A DNA stretch of 64,000 nucleotides from Alphaproteobacteria bacterium (GTDB lineage Bacteria > Pseudomonadota > Alphaproteobacteria > RF32 > CAG-239). Position 1 is the stretch's first letter, and each line of letters opens with the position of its first letter. Shown in pieces: positions 40,477 through 50,279 of this stretch. The notes beneath the pieces were generated by a model that had not been told where the DNA came from, searched no databases, and saw only the letters and a list, made by a program, of their open reading frames with translations. Position numbers and translations under genes: made by a program. Location of the stretch: contig SUUK01000005.1 in NCBI GenBank assembly GCA_015062535.1, positions 64,998 through 128,997 of the forward strand. Direction: 5' to 3'.

Positions 40477-42006
40477 ATGCAAAAACCTGTTATGCTTTTA
40501 ATTTTGGATGGATGGGGATATAGAGAACCAGTTACTGAAGATAATGCTATTGAGAAAGGATATACTCCTAATTGGCATTATCTTATTGATAAATATCCAT
40601 ACTGTTTTGTGGAAACATCTGGTTTAGATGTTGGACTTCCTGACGGGCAAATGGGTAACTCAGAAGTTGGTCATACTAACTTGGGTGCTGGTAGAGTTGT
40701 TATGCAAGATTTACCAAAAATTGATTTGGCAATTAAAGATGGCTCTATAAAACAAAATGCTGTTTTGATTGAGATGATAAACAAACTAAAAGAAACTAAA
40801 GGGACTTGTCACTTAATGGGATTGATGTCTCCTGGTGGTGTTCACTCTCATCAAAAACATATTGAAGCAATGTGTGAAATACTAAATGAAAATGGTATTA
40901 ATGTTGATGTTCATGCATTTTTAGATGGTAGAGATACTCCTCCTCAATCTGCAAAAGACTTCTTAAAAGAGTTTGAAGAAAACACAAAGAATCTAGAAAG
41001 AGTGAAAGTTGCAACCATTTCTGGTCGTTTTTATGCAATGGATAGAGATAAACGCTGGGATAGAGTTGAAAAAGCTTATAACAACATTGTTTTGGCTGAT
41101 GGTCAAAGATTTAATTCTTCTGAAGAAGCAATCAAGAACTCTTATGAAAATGGTGTTACAGATGAGTTTGTTGTACCTTGTGTTGTTGGTGACTATAATG
41201 GTGCAAAAGATGGTGACGCTGTTTTGATGATTAATTATAGAGCTGATAGAGCAAGAGAAATTATGTACACTCTTGGTGATAGTGAATTTAATGGCTTTGA
41301 AAGAAAGAAAATTATCAACTTTACAGATGTTGTTGGAATGACTGAGTATTCGGTTGACCACACTCGTTTTATGAAGGTTATTTTTGGCCCTGAAAGTTTG
41401 ACTAATATCTTTGGTGAAGTTGTTGCAAATAATGGGCTTACTCAACTTAGAATCGCTGAAACAGAGAAATATGCTCACGTAACATTTTTCTTTAATGGCG
41501 GTGAAGAAAAAGAGTTCAAAGGGGAAGAAAGAATCCTCATTAATAGCCCTAAAGTTGCAACATACGACTTAAAGCCAGAAATGAGCGTTTATGAAGTTAC
41601 CGAAGCTCTGACTGATGCTATTAGAAAACAAAAGTATGATGTTATTATTTGTAACTTTGCAAATGGTGATATGGTTGGTCATACTGGTATTATGGAAGCT
41701 GCATTAAAAGCTGTTGAAGCTGTTGATGAGTGTTTGGGTGAAGTAATGAGCGCTATTAAAGAAGTTGATGGCGTGCTTTTGGTTACTGCCGACCATGGTA
41801 ATGCAGAAAAAATGGTTGATGAACAAACTGGTGAGCCATATACTGCTCACACTGTTGGTAAAGTTCAAGCTGTTTTGTATAATGCAAATCAAGATATTAA
41901 AGCTATGAACAATGGCAGATTAGCTGATATTGCTCCAACTCTTCTTGATTTAATGAACATTGAAAAGCCTGTTGAAATGACAGGAAATTCATTGATTGTG
42001 AAATAG
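40477..42006 (+). CDS. gpmI: 2,3-bisphosphoglycerate-independent phosphoglycerate mutase
   Basis: Interconverts 3- and 2-phosphoglycerate in glycolysis, using two metal ions. 509 residues, the normal length. The metal/phosphoryl residues are seen in LILDGWGYRE (Asp11), GQMGNSEVGHTNLGAGR (Ser62), and TADHGNAEKM near 430; DVHAFLDGRDTPPQSA is also typical. GGAG ribosome site. First of a run with envC, ctpA and rppH in the order common in alphaproteobacteria. Confidence 0.97.
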   Translation: MQKPVMLLILDGWGYREPVTEDNAIEKGYTPNWHYLIDKYPYCFVETSGLDVGLPDGQMGNSEVGHTNLGAGRVVMQDLPKIDLAIKDGSIKQNAVLIEMINKLKETKGTCHLMGLMSPGGVHSHQKHIEAMCEILNENGINVDVHAFLDGRDTPPQSAKDFLKEFEENTKNLERVKVATISGRFYAMDRDKRWDRVEKAYNNIVLADGQRFNSSEEAIKNSYENGVTDEFVVPCVVGDYNGAKDGDAVLMINYRADRAREIMYTLGDSEFNGFERKKIINFTDVVGMTEYSVDHTRFMKVIFGPESLTNIFGEVVANNGLTQLRIAETEKYAHVTFFFNGGEEKEFKGEERILINSPKVATYDLKPEMSVYEVTEALTDAIRKQKYDVIICNFANGDMVGHTGIMEAALKAVEAVDECLGEVMSAIKEVDGVLLVTADHGNAEKMVDEQTGEPYTAHTVGKVQAVLYNANQDIKAMNNGRLADIAPTLLDLMNIEKPVEMTGNSLIVK

Positions 42007-42007
42007 T

Positions 42008-43246
42008 ATGAAAAAGATATATCTTGGCATAACTTTTCTCTTAATTAGCCTTAGCTTTGGTATTGAGTTGGGTTATGCTAAGGATATATCTGAAAAAGAA
42101 GTAAAACAACTTGAGGAAGAAGCAAAACAAAAAGCTTTGGAATCTAAAAGACTTCAAGCTCAAGCTATTCAGCTAAACCTTGAATTATCTAAAATGGATA
42201 AAAATTCTATTTCTTTAGCAAAAGAGATTCAAGAAAACGAATCTAAGATTTCTAAATTAGAAGAAGATTTATCTAAGCTAAAAGAAGATGTGAAGATTAA
42301 AGAAAGTGAGTTTGTTAAAGAAAATAACTCTCTTGTTTTGATGCTTGCATCTTTGCAAAATATGTCGTTAAACCCTTCGGAATCGGTTATATTGCAACCT
42401 CATTCTCCGGTTGATATTATTAGAAGCGCTATTTTGCTTAGAGAAACAATACCTTTTATTGATAAAAAATCGTCTGCTATTAAAGTTGACTTGGATATGT
42501 TATATAACAAAAAGATGAAGATAGAATCTAAAGTAAATGAGATTTCATCTCGTCAAAAAAAGTTAGAAAAACAACAAGTTAATATGAAAGATTTGCTAAA
42601 GAAAAAATCTAAACTTAGAAAAGAAGTGGCGAGCAAAGGTGCTGAAACTCAAAAACTTGCTGAAAACTTATCTTCTAAAGCTAAAGATTTAAGAGATCTT
42701 TTGGAAGAACTAGAAAGACAAAAAGAGCTTGAACGTAAAAAAAGAGAAGAAGCAGAGCGCTTAGCTAGATTAAAAAGACAACAAGAGCTTAGTAGAAACA
42801 AAGTAGCTCAAACTGTTGATTCTAAAACCCACGACACAATAAAAGAACAAACAAAAGGTGGAAGGTTTGAAAGAGCTAAAGGAATGCTTACAAGACCTTG
42901 TGCTGGACCTGTTGTTACTGAGTATGGGCAAGCTATTTCTAAAGGTGTTACTTCTAAGGGAATTATTTACAAAACACGTCCTATGGCGCAAGTAATTGCT
43001 CCATATGATGGAACAGTTATTTTTTCTGGTCCATTTAAAGGATATGGTAATATTATTATAGTAGAACATGGTGATGGATATCTATCTTTGCTTGCGGGAT
43101 TAGGTAGTATTGATTGCGAAGTAGGACAAATGCTTTTGGCAGGAGAGCCTGTTGGAACTATGCCTGAAGCTAAAGATACTAAGCTATATCTTGAGATAAG
43201 AAAGAATAGACAACCTATTAACCCTAAACCATGGGTTGCCGGCTAA
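42008..43246 (+). CDS. EnvC-type murein hydrolase activator
   Basis: 412 residues with a signal peptide (about 24 residues, ending GYA), a long coiled coil (about 26-290, Lys/Glu/Leu-rich) and a C-terminal LytM/M23 domain (YDGTVIFSGPFKGYGNIIIV and following EHGDGYLSLLAGL). The zinc-binding His/Asp of active M23 peptidases are not present, so it is a regulator of amidases, like EnvC, and not an enzyme. Starts one base after the gpmI stop. Confidence 0.9.
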   Translation: MKKIYLGITFLLISLSFGIELGYAKDISEKEVKQLEEEAKQKALESKRLQAQAIQLNLELSKMDKNSISLAKEIQENESKISKLEEDLSKLKEDVKIKESEFVKENNSLVLMLASLQNMSLNPSESVILQPHSPVDIIRSAILLRETIPFIDKKSSAIKVDLDMLYNKKMKIESKVNEISSRQKKLEKQQVNMKDLLKKKSKLRKEVASKGAETQKLAENLSSKAKDLRDLLEELERQKELERKKREEAERLARLKRQQELSRNKVAQTVDSKTHDTIKEQTKGGRFERAKGMLTRPCAGPVVTEYGQAISKGVTSKGIIYKTRPMAQVIAPYDGTVIFSGPFKGYGNIIIVEHGDGYLSLLAGLGSIDCEVGQMLLAGEPVGTMPEAKDTKLYLEIRKNRQPINPKPWVAG

Positions 43247-43268
43247 TTTTTATTTGATAGGAAAGATT

Positions 43269-44558
43269 ATGAGAAAAAATAAATTACTTTTTGCTTCTTT
43301 GTTTGCGGGATTGTTTTTAAATATCGCATCAGTTCAAGCTAGTAAAAAAGCAAATGAAGACGTTGACACATATGAATTATTAAATTTATTTGGTGAAGTT
43401 TTGGAAAGAACAAAACTCTCTTACGTTGAAGAAGTTACAGATAAAAAATTAATAGAAGCGTCTATTAATGGTATGCTTACATCTCTTGACCCTCACTCTA
43501 GTTATTTAGATGCAAAGAGTTTTAATTATATGAACGAACAAACCAAAGGAAAGTTTGGTGGAGTTGGTATTGAGATAACTATGGATAATGGTTTGGTTAA
43601 GATTGTTTCTCCTATTGATGACACTCCTGCTCATAAAGCCGGTATAAAAGCAGGTGACTATATTACTCATATTGATGGAGAAACTGTTGTAGGTTTGGGT
43701 TTGAATGATGCTGTTAGCAAACTTCGTGGAAAAGTGGGCACAAAAGTAAAGTTATCTATTAGAAGAATTAACTCTAAACCTATTGAAGTTGTTATCAAAA
43801 GAGAAGAGATAAAAATACAATCTGTTAAGAGTGAAATAAAAGAGGATTCTATTGTTTATATTAGAATTTCATCTTTCACAGAAGATATTGATAAAGCTGT
43901 TACAGAAGCGATATCTAAGGCTAAAAAAGAATTACAAAATAAATTTTTAGGTATTGTGATTGATGTTAGAAACAACCCTGGAGGTCTTTTAGACCAAGCT
44001 GTTGAAGTTTCTGACTTGTTTTTAGAAAAAGGTGAGATTGTTTCTACTCGTTCTCGTAATGAGAGTGATACTGTTAAATTTATGGCAACAGAAGGCGATG
44101 TTGCTAAAGATTTACCTCTTGTTGTGATGATTAATGAGGGTTCTGCTTCTGCTTCTGAAATTTTGGCAGGTGCTCTTCAAGACCATCATAGAGCTATTGT
44201 TTTGGGTGAAAAATCTTTTGGTAAAGGTTCTGTTCAAACAGTTATTCCTTTAGGTGATTTTGGTGCTATGCGTATTACCACCGCTAGATATTATACTCCT
44301 TCTGGTCGCTCTATTCAAGCAAAGGGAATCGAGCCTGATATTGTTGTTAAACCTGCTAAAGTGGAAGAATTTGAGTCTTATGCATTAAATCTTAGTGAAG
44401 CAGATTTAAACAATGCTTTGAAGAATGATGTAGAAGAAGAAAAAGGCTCTGATAAAAAAGCTAAAAAATCAAAAGAAGATTTAGAAGACTACCAATTGGT
44501 TAGAGCTCTTGATTTGGTAAAAGCATTATCTTTATATTCTAAATCTTCACAAAACTAA
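43269..44558 (+). CDS. Carboxyl-terminal processing protease CtpA (S41)
   Basis: 429 residues from the ATG at 43269 (AGGA upstream; gives a signal peptide ending VQA). Domains: N-terminal helical region (SLDPHSSYLDAKSF), a PDZ domain (about 95-170), and the S41 catalytic domain with VRNNPGGLLDQAVEVSD, the catalytic Ser in NEGSASASEILAGALQD and Lys in LGEKSFGKGSVQT. It degrades or trims periplasmic proteins from the C terminus. It follows envC by 22 bases. Confidence 0.95.
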   Translation: MRKNKLLFASLFAGLFLNIASVQASKKANEDVDTYELLNLFGEVLERTKLSYVEEVTDKKLIEASINGMLTSLDPHSSYLDAKSFNYMNEQTKGKFGGVGIEITMDNGLVKIVSPIDDTPAHKAGIKAGDYITHIDGETVVGLGLNDAVSKLRGKVGTKVKLSIRRINSKPIEVVIKREEIKIQSVKSEIKEDSIVYIRISSFTEDIDKAVTEAISKAKKELQNKFLGIVIDVRNNPGGLLDQAVEVSDLFLEKGEIVSTRSRNESDTVKFMATEGDVAKDLPLVVMINEGSASASEILAGALQDHHRAIVLGEKSFGKGSVQTVIPLGDFGAMRITTARYYTPSGRSIQAKGIEPDIVVKPAKVEEFESYALNLSEADLNNALKNDVEEEKGSDKKAKKSKEDLEDYQLVRALDLVKALSLYSKSSQN

Positions 44559-44569
44559 GGAGCTTTTTT

Positions 44570-45055
44570 GTGGAAAAGCAGTATAGAAAATGTGCTGGCG
44601 CAGTTGTTTTTAATAAAAATAGCCAAGTGTTCTTAGGAAATCGTATAGGTTTTGAGAATGCTTGGCAGTTTCCTCAAGGTGGTGTTGAGGAAAATGAAAA
44701 TTATATCGAGGCTGCTAAAAGAGAACTTTTTGAAGAAACAGGTATAAAATCTGTTGAATTTGTTTGTGTTGATGAAAAACCTATTAGGTATGAGTTTACT
44801 GAAGAGATAAAACAAAAATTTAGAAAAAAAGGTATTTATAATGACGGACAAGAGATTTGTTTTTCTTTGTTTTATTTTAATGGTAGCGAAAATGAGATTA
44901 ATTTGAATGGTTTTTCTCCAGAATTTTCACTTTATAAGTGGGATAGCTTTGATTTTGCGATAGAAAATATTGTAGAGTTTAAAAAGAATGCATACAAATT
45001 GATTAGCGAGAAGTTTTCACCTATTATTAGACAATATCTTAAAATAAACTCTTGA
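44570..45055 (+). CDS. rppH: RNA pyrophosphohydrolase RppH (Nudix)
   Basis: 161 residues with a Nudix box: G-G-V-E-E-N-E followed by REL-FEE-TGI (residues about 38-60). Hydrolyses 5'-triphosphates of mRNA to initiate decay, if it acts as its RppH relatives do; QFPQGGVEE and an N-terminal YRKCAGAVVFN are typical of this branch. It starts at a GTG, with AAGGAG seven bases before it. Part of the gpmI-envC-ctpA-rppH run. Confidence 0.92.
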   Translation: MEKQYRKCAGAVVFNKNSQVFLGNRIGFENAWQFPQGGVEENENYIEAAKRELFEETGIKSVEFVCVDEKPIRYEFTEEIKQKFRKKGIYNDGQEICFSLFYFNGSENEINLNGFSPEFSLYKWDSFDFAIENIVEFKKNAYKLISEKFSPIIRQYLKINS

Positions 45056-45116
45056 TAATCGTTAGATTTAAGCTTAAATTTATATTAGATATTTGGGATT
45101 AAGGCTTATTAGTGTG

Positions 45117-45566
45117 ATGGAAAATCTTTTAGATATAAAAGACATACATATACCAGAGGGGGTTAGCATTTTTCCACTTGCAAAAGGGTGGTGGGTGCTA
45201 GTTATTTGCTTTATTGCCTTGATTATATTATTGAAAGTATTTCGCAGAATTTACAAAACTAGTAAAAAATTTTATGCTCTTAATAAATTAAAAGCTATTA
45301 ATGTATCAAATCCTATTGATGCTGGCATTAAAATGTCTGAACTATTAAAGAGAATTTGTAATCTCAAATATAAAGAAGCGAGTGTATTATATGGTAGGGA
45401 ATGGTTAGATTTTTTAAATAAACACACATCTCATAAAATATCTTCTGAAGCTTCTGATTTATTGATATACGCTCCTTTTATTAATAAAAATGAAAAAAAA
45501 TATACCCAAAGAGATGCTACTATGCTAAAAGATTTTTGTAAAAACTGGATAGGAGAAAACTTATGA
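45117..45566 (+). CDS. DUF4381-like single-TM protein of the Bat cluster
   Basis: 149 residues from the ATG at 45117 (a GTG at 45114 is an alternative). One membrane segment (about 24-44, GWWVLVICFIALIILLKVF) preceded by HIPEGVSIFPLAKGWW and followed by a cytoplasmic domain with YGREWLDFLNKHT. Position and layout match the DUF4381 proteins that precede the VWA proteins of Bat (aerotolerance) operons. The stop overlaps the batA start (ATGA). The usual moxR and DUF58 genes are not upstream. Confidence 0.82.
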   Translation: MENLLDIKDIHIPEGVSIFPLAKGWWVLVICFIALIILLKVFRRIYKTSKKFYALNKLKAINVSNPIDAGIKMSELLKRICNLKYKEASVLYGREWLDFLNKHTSHKISSEASDLLIYAPFINKNEKKYTQRDATMLKDFCKNWIGENL

Positions 45567-46564
45567 TTGGATTTGCTTATCCTTTTTTACTTTGGCTTAT
45601 TTTTTTGCCCTTTTTTAGTTTTTTTATGCTTCCACCTATAAAAAGTGCACTAGGAAGTGCAATGCTTGTTCCTTTTATTAGTGATATAGAAAATATTAAA
45701 AATAGAGTTGGAAGAAGAGGATATAACATAACAGGCAACAGTTTTTTTAAATCTATTAAATTTTTATATTTATTTATTATTTGGTGTTTGCTTGTTATTA
45801 GTATAGCAAGACCTCAGTTTGTTGGAGAACCATATAGATTAAAAACTGAAAATAGAGATATCATGCTTGTTATTGATATTTCTACATCCATGTTACAACC
45901 AGATTTTTCTACAAATAGGCAACGTATTGATAGATTAACTGCTGTTAAGCTTGTTGTTGGTGATTTTATAGAAAAAAGAACAGAAGATAAAATTGGTTTG
46001 GTTTTGTTTGGAACAAGGGCCTATTTACAAGCACCTCTTACTTTTGACAAAGTAGCTGTTAAAGAGATTTTATATAATACAGATGCTGGTATGGCGGGAA
46101 ATTCAACATCTATTGGTGACGCTTTGGGCACTGCTTTAAAAAACTTAAAAGATGGCGAAAATAAACAAAATAAAGTCATTATTTTACTTTCTGATGGAGA
46201 AAGTAATGATGGCTCTTTGAGTATGGCTGAAGCTATATCTATGGCAGAAAAAGAAGGAATAAAAATATATACCATTGGTGTTGGCAGTGAAGCTGGTTTT
46301 ATGGGTGGGCTTTTGGGCGCTAGTGGAAATACTTTTGATGAAAAAAGCTTAAAAGAACTGGCAAATAAAACAAAGGGAAATTATTTTAAAGCTTCAGATT
46401 TATCTAGTTTACAAAAAATATATCAAAAAATTGATGAACTAGAACCTATTGATAATGAAGGCTCTGTTGTTCAGGAAAAAAGAGATTTATTTTACATCCC
46501 CTTAATTGGAGCTTTGATTTTAGCTCTGTTACTTTTATTTTTACCAAGGAGTGTTTTAAAATGA
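45563..46564 (+). CDS. BatA-like VWA-domain membrane protein
   Basis: 333 residues: two N-terminal membrane segments (about 3-25 and 62-82), a von Willebrand factor A domain (about 100-290) with an intact MIDAS DISTSM and the later TSIGDALGTAL and ILLSDGESNDG, and a C-terminal membrane segment (about 308-330). Member of the Bat aerotolerance protein family, probably binding a divalent metal through the MIDAS. Coupled by ATGA overlaps to the genes on both sides. Confidence 0.9.
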   Translation: MIGFAYPFLLWLIFLPFFSFFMLPPIKSALGSAMLVPFISDIENIKNRVGRRGYNITGNSFFKSIKFLYLFIIWCLLVISIARPQFVGEPYRLKTENRDIMLVIDISTSMLQPDFSTNRQRIDRLTAVKLVVGDFIEKRTEDKIGLVLFGTRAYLQAPLTFDKVAVKEILYNTDAGMAGNSTSIGDALGTALKNLKDGENKQNKVIILLSDGESNDGSLSMAEAISMAEKEGIKIYTIGVGSEAGFMGGLLGASGNTFDEKSLKELANKTKGNYFKASDLSSLQKIYQKIDELEPIDNEGSVVQEKRDLFYIPLIGALILALLLLFLPRSVLK

Positions 46565-48510
46565 TTGAATTTTTGAATAATTTTCATTTTTTAAGACCTT
46601 GGTGTTTGCTTTTTTTGTTTATACCTTTGGCTTTATATTTAAAGAAAATAAGCATAAAAAACTCTGTTTCTTCTTGGGAGGATATTTGTGATAAGCCTTT
46701 GTTTGATTTTTTATCGGTAAATAATAAAAACGTTAAAAAGAAAAACTTGAAAAAATACATCTATACAGCTCTTTTGTTTTCTAGTTTTGCTGCAGCAGGC
46801 CCTTGTTGGAAAAAGACAGAAATACCATCTTTTGTGATTGAGAATCCAAATTTATTTGTTTTGAGCATGAGTAATGATATGTTTAATACAGACATTAAAC
46901 CCTCTAGAATGGATAGAGCTAAATATATGGTCTCTGATATTGTTGATGAAGTAGAGCAAGGGCAGTTTGGTTTAGAGGTATATTCTGATGAGCCTTTTGT
47001 TATTTCTCCAATAACAGATGACGCTAATTTAATTAAAAACTTAACTCAACAAGTTTCTTTAGATATTATGCCAAGTTATGGAGATAGGCTTGATAGAGCT
47101 ATTGATTTAGCAATTAAAAAATTTCAAGATGCAAATTATTCTAGTGGCAATATAATATTGTTTACATCTGATGTTGGACAGAAATTTGATTTAGCATTAA
47201 AACACGCGGAAAAAGCTAAGAAATCAAAATACACAATTAACATCATTGATGCATCTTTTGATGGCAACGAAAAACTCAGGCTTTTAACCGAAAAAGGTAA
47301 TGGTGTTTATTTGAGAATTAGAGAAAACAATATTAAACCTTTAATAAAGAAACTCAATGATATAAATGCTGAAAAAACTAAGTTAAGCCAAAATATGCGC
47401 TCTAATTATGAGGATTTTGGATATTATTTGCTTATTGTTCCACTTATTTCGGTTTTAATGTTTTTTAGAAAAGGTTTTTTGGTATTTTTGCTTCTTTTTT
47501 CTTTTAATGCTGAAGCTAGTTTTTGGAAAAACAATGACCAAGAAGGATATGCTCTATTTAAGCAAGAAAAATTTGATGAGGCATATAAAAAATTTGAAGA
47601 CCCTTTATGGAAATCTGTTGCTTTGTACAGACAAGAAAAATTTGAAGAATCATTAAAAGAATTAGAAAAAGAAAATAGTGAAATTGCATTGTATAACAAA
47701 GGGGTTGTTTTAACAAAGCTTTGTAAGTATGAAGAAGCAAAAAACGTATTTTTAGAAGTTTCTAAAATTAACCCAAACAATGAAGACGCTATACATAATT
47801 TAAGAGAATTAGAAAACCTATTTATTAAAGCAAAAAAAGACCCTTCTGTTTTGGAGTGCGATAACCAAAAACAATGTGACAACCCAAATCAATCTGAAGA
47901 TAATAATAACAAAAACGAAGAAAATAAAAATGAAAAGAGTGAGCAACCTTCTGATTTACAAGGTGATAATAAAGAAAAAGATAGCAAATCAAAAGATGGG
48001 CAAAATAATCAAGAAAACCAGCAAGAAAATAATGAACAAAAAAATAGCAATGAACAACAAGAAAAACAACAGAGCGGTAGCCAAGATGAGGAAAATAAAA
48101 ACAATAATCAACAAGATGAAAACCAAGAGCAAAACTCTAAAGAATCTAACAATGAAAAGCAAAATAATGAAAATGAACCTCCTAAAGGAGATAGCGATAA
48201 AGATACTAATGAAAATCAAAACAACAATAACACAAATGATGAGGCTAATGGCGATAAAACTGAGGGAAAAAGAAAAGATAACAATAAAAATAACGACACC
48301 TCATCTAACGATGAAGAATCTACCCAAGAGGCTCAACAAGATGTTTCTGTTATGAACGCCAAAAAAGGAAATGATGACGAAGAATATGATGAAGAAGCTC
48401 TTATAATGCAAAGGCGTTATAGAGAAATACCTGATGATGTTGGTGGTTTGCTTCGAGAATTTATACAAAAAGAATATATTAAGGATAGATATAGAAATGA
48501 AGTTAATTAA
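46561..48510 (+). CDS. BatB/BatC-like VWA-TPR fusion protein
   Basis: 649 residues. Two membrane segments (about 8-25 and 62-80), a VWA-like domain (about 90-280) in which the MIDAS D-x-S-x-S is replaced by SMSND, a further membrane segment (about 292-320), TPR repeats (about 330-420), a Asn/Gln/Glu/Lys-rich stretch of about 160 residues (430-590), and a C-terminal RYREIPDDVGGLLREFIQ like that of VWA-TPR Bat proteins. Such fusions occur in other proteobacteria. The VWA probably cannot bind metal. Overlaps batA (4 bases) and batD (14 bases). Confidence 0.86.
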   Translation: MIEFLNNFHFLRPWCLLFLFIPLALYLKKISIKNSVSSWEDICDKPLFDFLSVNNKNVKKKNLKKYIYTALLFSSFAAAGPCWKKTEIPSFVIENPNLFVLSMSNDMFNTDIKPSRMDRAKYMVSDIVDEVEQGQFGLEVYSDEPFVISPITDDANLIKNLTQQVSLDIMPSYGDRLDRAIDLAIKKFQDANYSSGNIILFTSDVGQKFDLALKHAEKAKKSKYTINIIDASFDGNEKLRLLTEKGNGVYLRIRENNIKPLIKKLNDINAEKTKLSQNMRSNYEDFGYYLLIVPLISVLMFFRKGFLVFLLLFSFNAEASFWKNNDQEGYALFKQEKFDEAYKKFEDPLWKSVALYRQEKFEESLKELEKENSEIALYNKGVVLTKLCKYEEAKNVFLEVSKINPNNEDAIHNLRELENLFIKAKKDPSVLECDNQKQCDNPNQSEDNNNKNEENKNEKSEQPSDLQGDNKEKDSKSKDGQNNQENQQENNEQKNSNEQQEKQQSGSQDEENKNNNQQDENQEQNSKESNNEKQNNENEPPKGDSDKDTNENQNNNNTNDEANGDKTEGKRKDNNKNNDTSSNDEESTQEAQQDVSVMNAKKGNDDEEYDEEALIMQRRYREIPDDVGGLLREFIQKEYIKDRYRNEVN

Positions 48511-50236
48511 TAGTATTTGTTTTTTTGTTTTATTGTTTTTTTCTTCTATTGCTAGAGGAGAAGATTTTAATGTTAGTTTAGATAAAAACGTTATAACAGA
48601 GGGTGGCACTGTATTTTTAACAATAGAATATACTGGTGACAGTGATAACAATCCAGATTTGAGTAGCTTGCAAAGTGATTTTCAAATTGTATCTAATTCA
48701 ACATCTGATAGAATAAATTATATTAATGGCGTTGTTTCTCGTACAAGAAAATGGACTGTTGGGTTAAAACCTTTAAGAAAAGGAAAAATAACTATAAAAC
48801 CAATAAAGTTTGGCAACCTTATTTCTAATTATGAGGAGGTGGAAGTAAAGGAACTATCTGATGTAGCCTATGTTCCAGATAGTAAAACAAACTTTAATGC
48901 ACCATATTTTCAATTAGAGCAAACTCTTAATAAAGATGATGTTTATTTGCATGAACAAATGTTATTAACTGTTACACTATATGATAGTTTGGGGTTAAGA
49001 GATGGGGTCATTAACTTAAGTGATGCCTCTAAAAATGATTGGGTTATTGTGCCTCTTTCTAGTAAACCGATAAAAAAAGAAGATGTTATTAATGGCAAGA
49101 GGATGTTTTTATCTACTCTTATTTATGCTATTTTTCCTCAAAAAAGTGGTAAAATTAAGTCTCCAGAATTTATTTTTGATGGATATTATTTGAAACACGC
49201 TCAATCTTCTTTTACTGATTTTGGGGAAGATTTTATGATGTTTGGAATTGATTTTAGAGGCGCTTTTGGTGAAAAAGTTCCTGTTAGGATGAAATCTAAA
49301 ACCCAAATTATTAATGTAAAGCCAAATATTGATGGAATTTCATTAAGACACTGGATGCCTTTAGTTGATTTAGAGGCAAAAGCATCTTTATCTCAAAACA
49401 GCGACTTTAAGGTTGGTGATGCATTTAATTATATTGTTGAAATTAAAGCAAGTGGTATAAGTAAAGATTTATTTCCTAATATAGACTTTCCATACTCCAA
49501 TGGATTAAAAATGTATCCAGAAAAACCTGAATTTAAGGAAGAACTTATTGATGGAAATGTTGTAACTACAGCAACTTATAATATTGTTTATATTCCATCT
49601 AAAGATGGAGAAATCTCTATATCTCCAATAAATATTTCGTGGTTTAATTTAAATACTAAAAAAGAAGAGATTTACCAAATACCTGCCACAAATATTGTTG
49701 TTAAACCAGGAAACATTACCCAACCTTATGATTTTGATAACAACAGTCTTGATGAAGAGGTTATAGACAACAATATTGATAAAACAGAGACAAATATTGA
49801 AGAAAAAATCAAGGAAGCTATTAAAGAAAAATTGAATATCATGCAATATTTAAGACAAATTGCTATTGCGGTAATAGGATTAGCAGTTTTGTTTGTTTTG
49901 CTTTATTTATTAAAGCGAAATAAAATAAAAAATTCATATTCTAAAGATGTTATAAATGCTATTTATAAACACGATTATGCATTAGCTAAAGCCAATCTTT
50001 TAAAATGGGCAAAAAACAAATACAATGACGATAATATAAAGAATTTTATGATGATTTCTAAACATGTAAATAATGCAGATTTTGAAAAACAATTAGACTT
50101 ATTAAATAAATTATTGTATTCTAATACTGAGGATGGTTTTAACTCTCAAAATTTTGTAAAATTATTTAAAACAGTTAATAAAACAAAAGTGGTAAAATAT
50201 AAAAAACAGGAAATTTTACCAAATCTTTACAAATAA
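48497..50236 (+). CDS. BatD-like periplasmic/membrane protein
   Basis: 579 residues from the ATG at 48497, chosen because it gives a signal peptide (about 21 residues, ending ARG) and overlaps the previous stop by 14 bases. The periplasmic part has NVITEGGTVFLTIEYTGD and ISISPINISWFN, as in BatD oxygen-tolerance proteins; a membrane segment (about 450-470) precedes a cytoplasmic helical tail. Last gene of the Bat cluster, whose job is thought to be envelope stress or oxygen tolerance. Confidence 0.88.
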   Translation: MKLINSICFFVLLFFSSIARGEDFNVSLDKNVITEGGTVFLTIEYTGDSDNNPDLSSLQSDFQIVSNSTSDRINYINGVVSRTRKWTVGLKPLRKGKITIKPIKFGNLISNYEEVEVKELSDVAYVPDSKTNFNAPYFQLEQTLNKDDVYLHEQMLLTVTLYDSLGLRDGVINLSDASKNDWVIVPLSSKPIKKEDVINGKRMFLSTLIYAIFPQKSGKIKSPEFIFDGYYLKHAQSSFTDFGEDFMMFGIDFRGAFGEKVPVRMKSKTQIINVKPNIDGISLRHWMPLVDLEAKASLSQNSDFKVGDAFNYIVEIKASGISKDLFPNIDFPYSNGLKMYPEKPEFKEELIDGNVVTTATYNIVYIPSKDGEISISPINISWFNLNTKKEEIYQIPATNIVVKPGNITQPYDFDNNSLDEEVIDNNIDKTETNIEEKIKEAIKEKLNIMQYLRQIAIAVIGLAVLFVLLYLLKRNKIKNSYSKDVINAIYKHDYALAKANLLKWAKNKYNDDNIKNFMMISKHVNNADFEKQLDLLNKLLYSNTEDGFNSQNFVKLFKTVNKTKVVKYKKQEILPNLYK

Positions 50237-50279
50237 GGTGCATTTTATTTGTATAGTTAATTTTTGATGTGGAGTTTAT

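Noticed and set aside
47870..48300. Repeat-like purine-rich tract in batB
   Set aside because: It encodes the Asn/Gln/Glu/Lys-rich linker and is not a separate repeat or CRISPR-like array.
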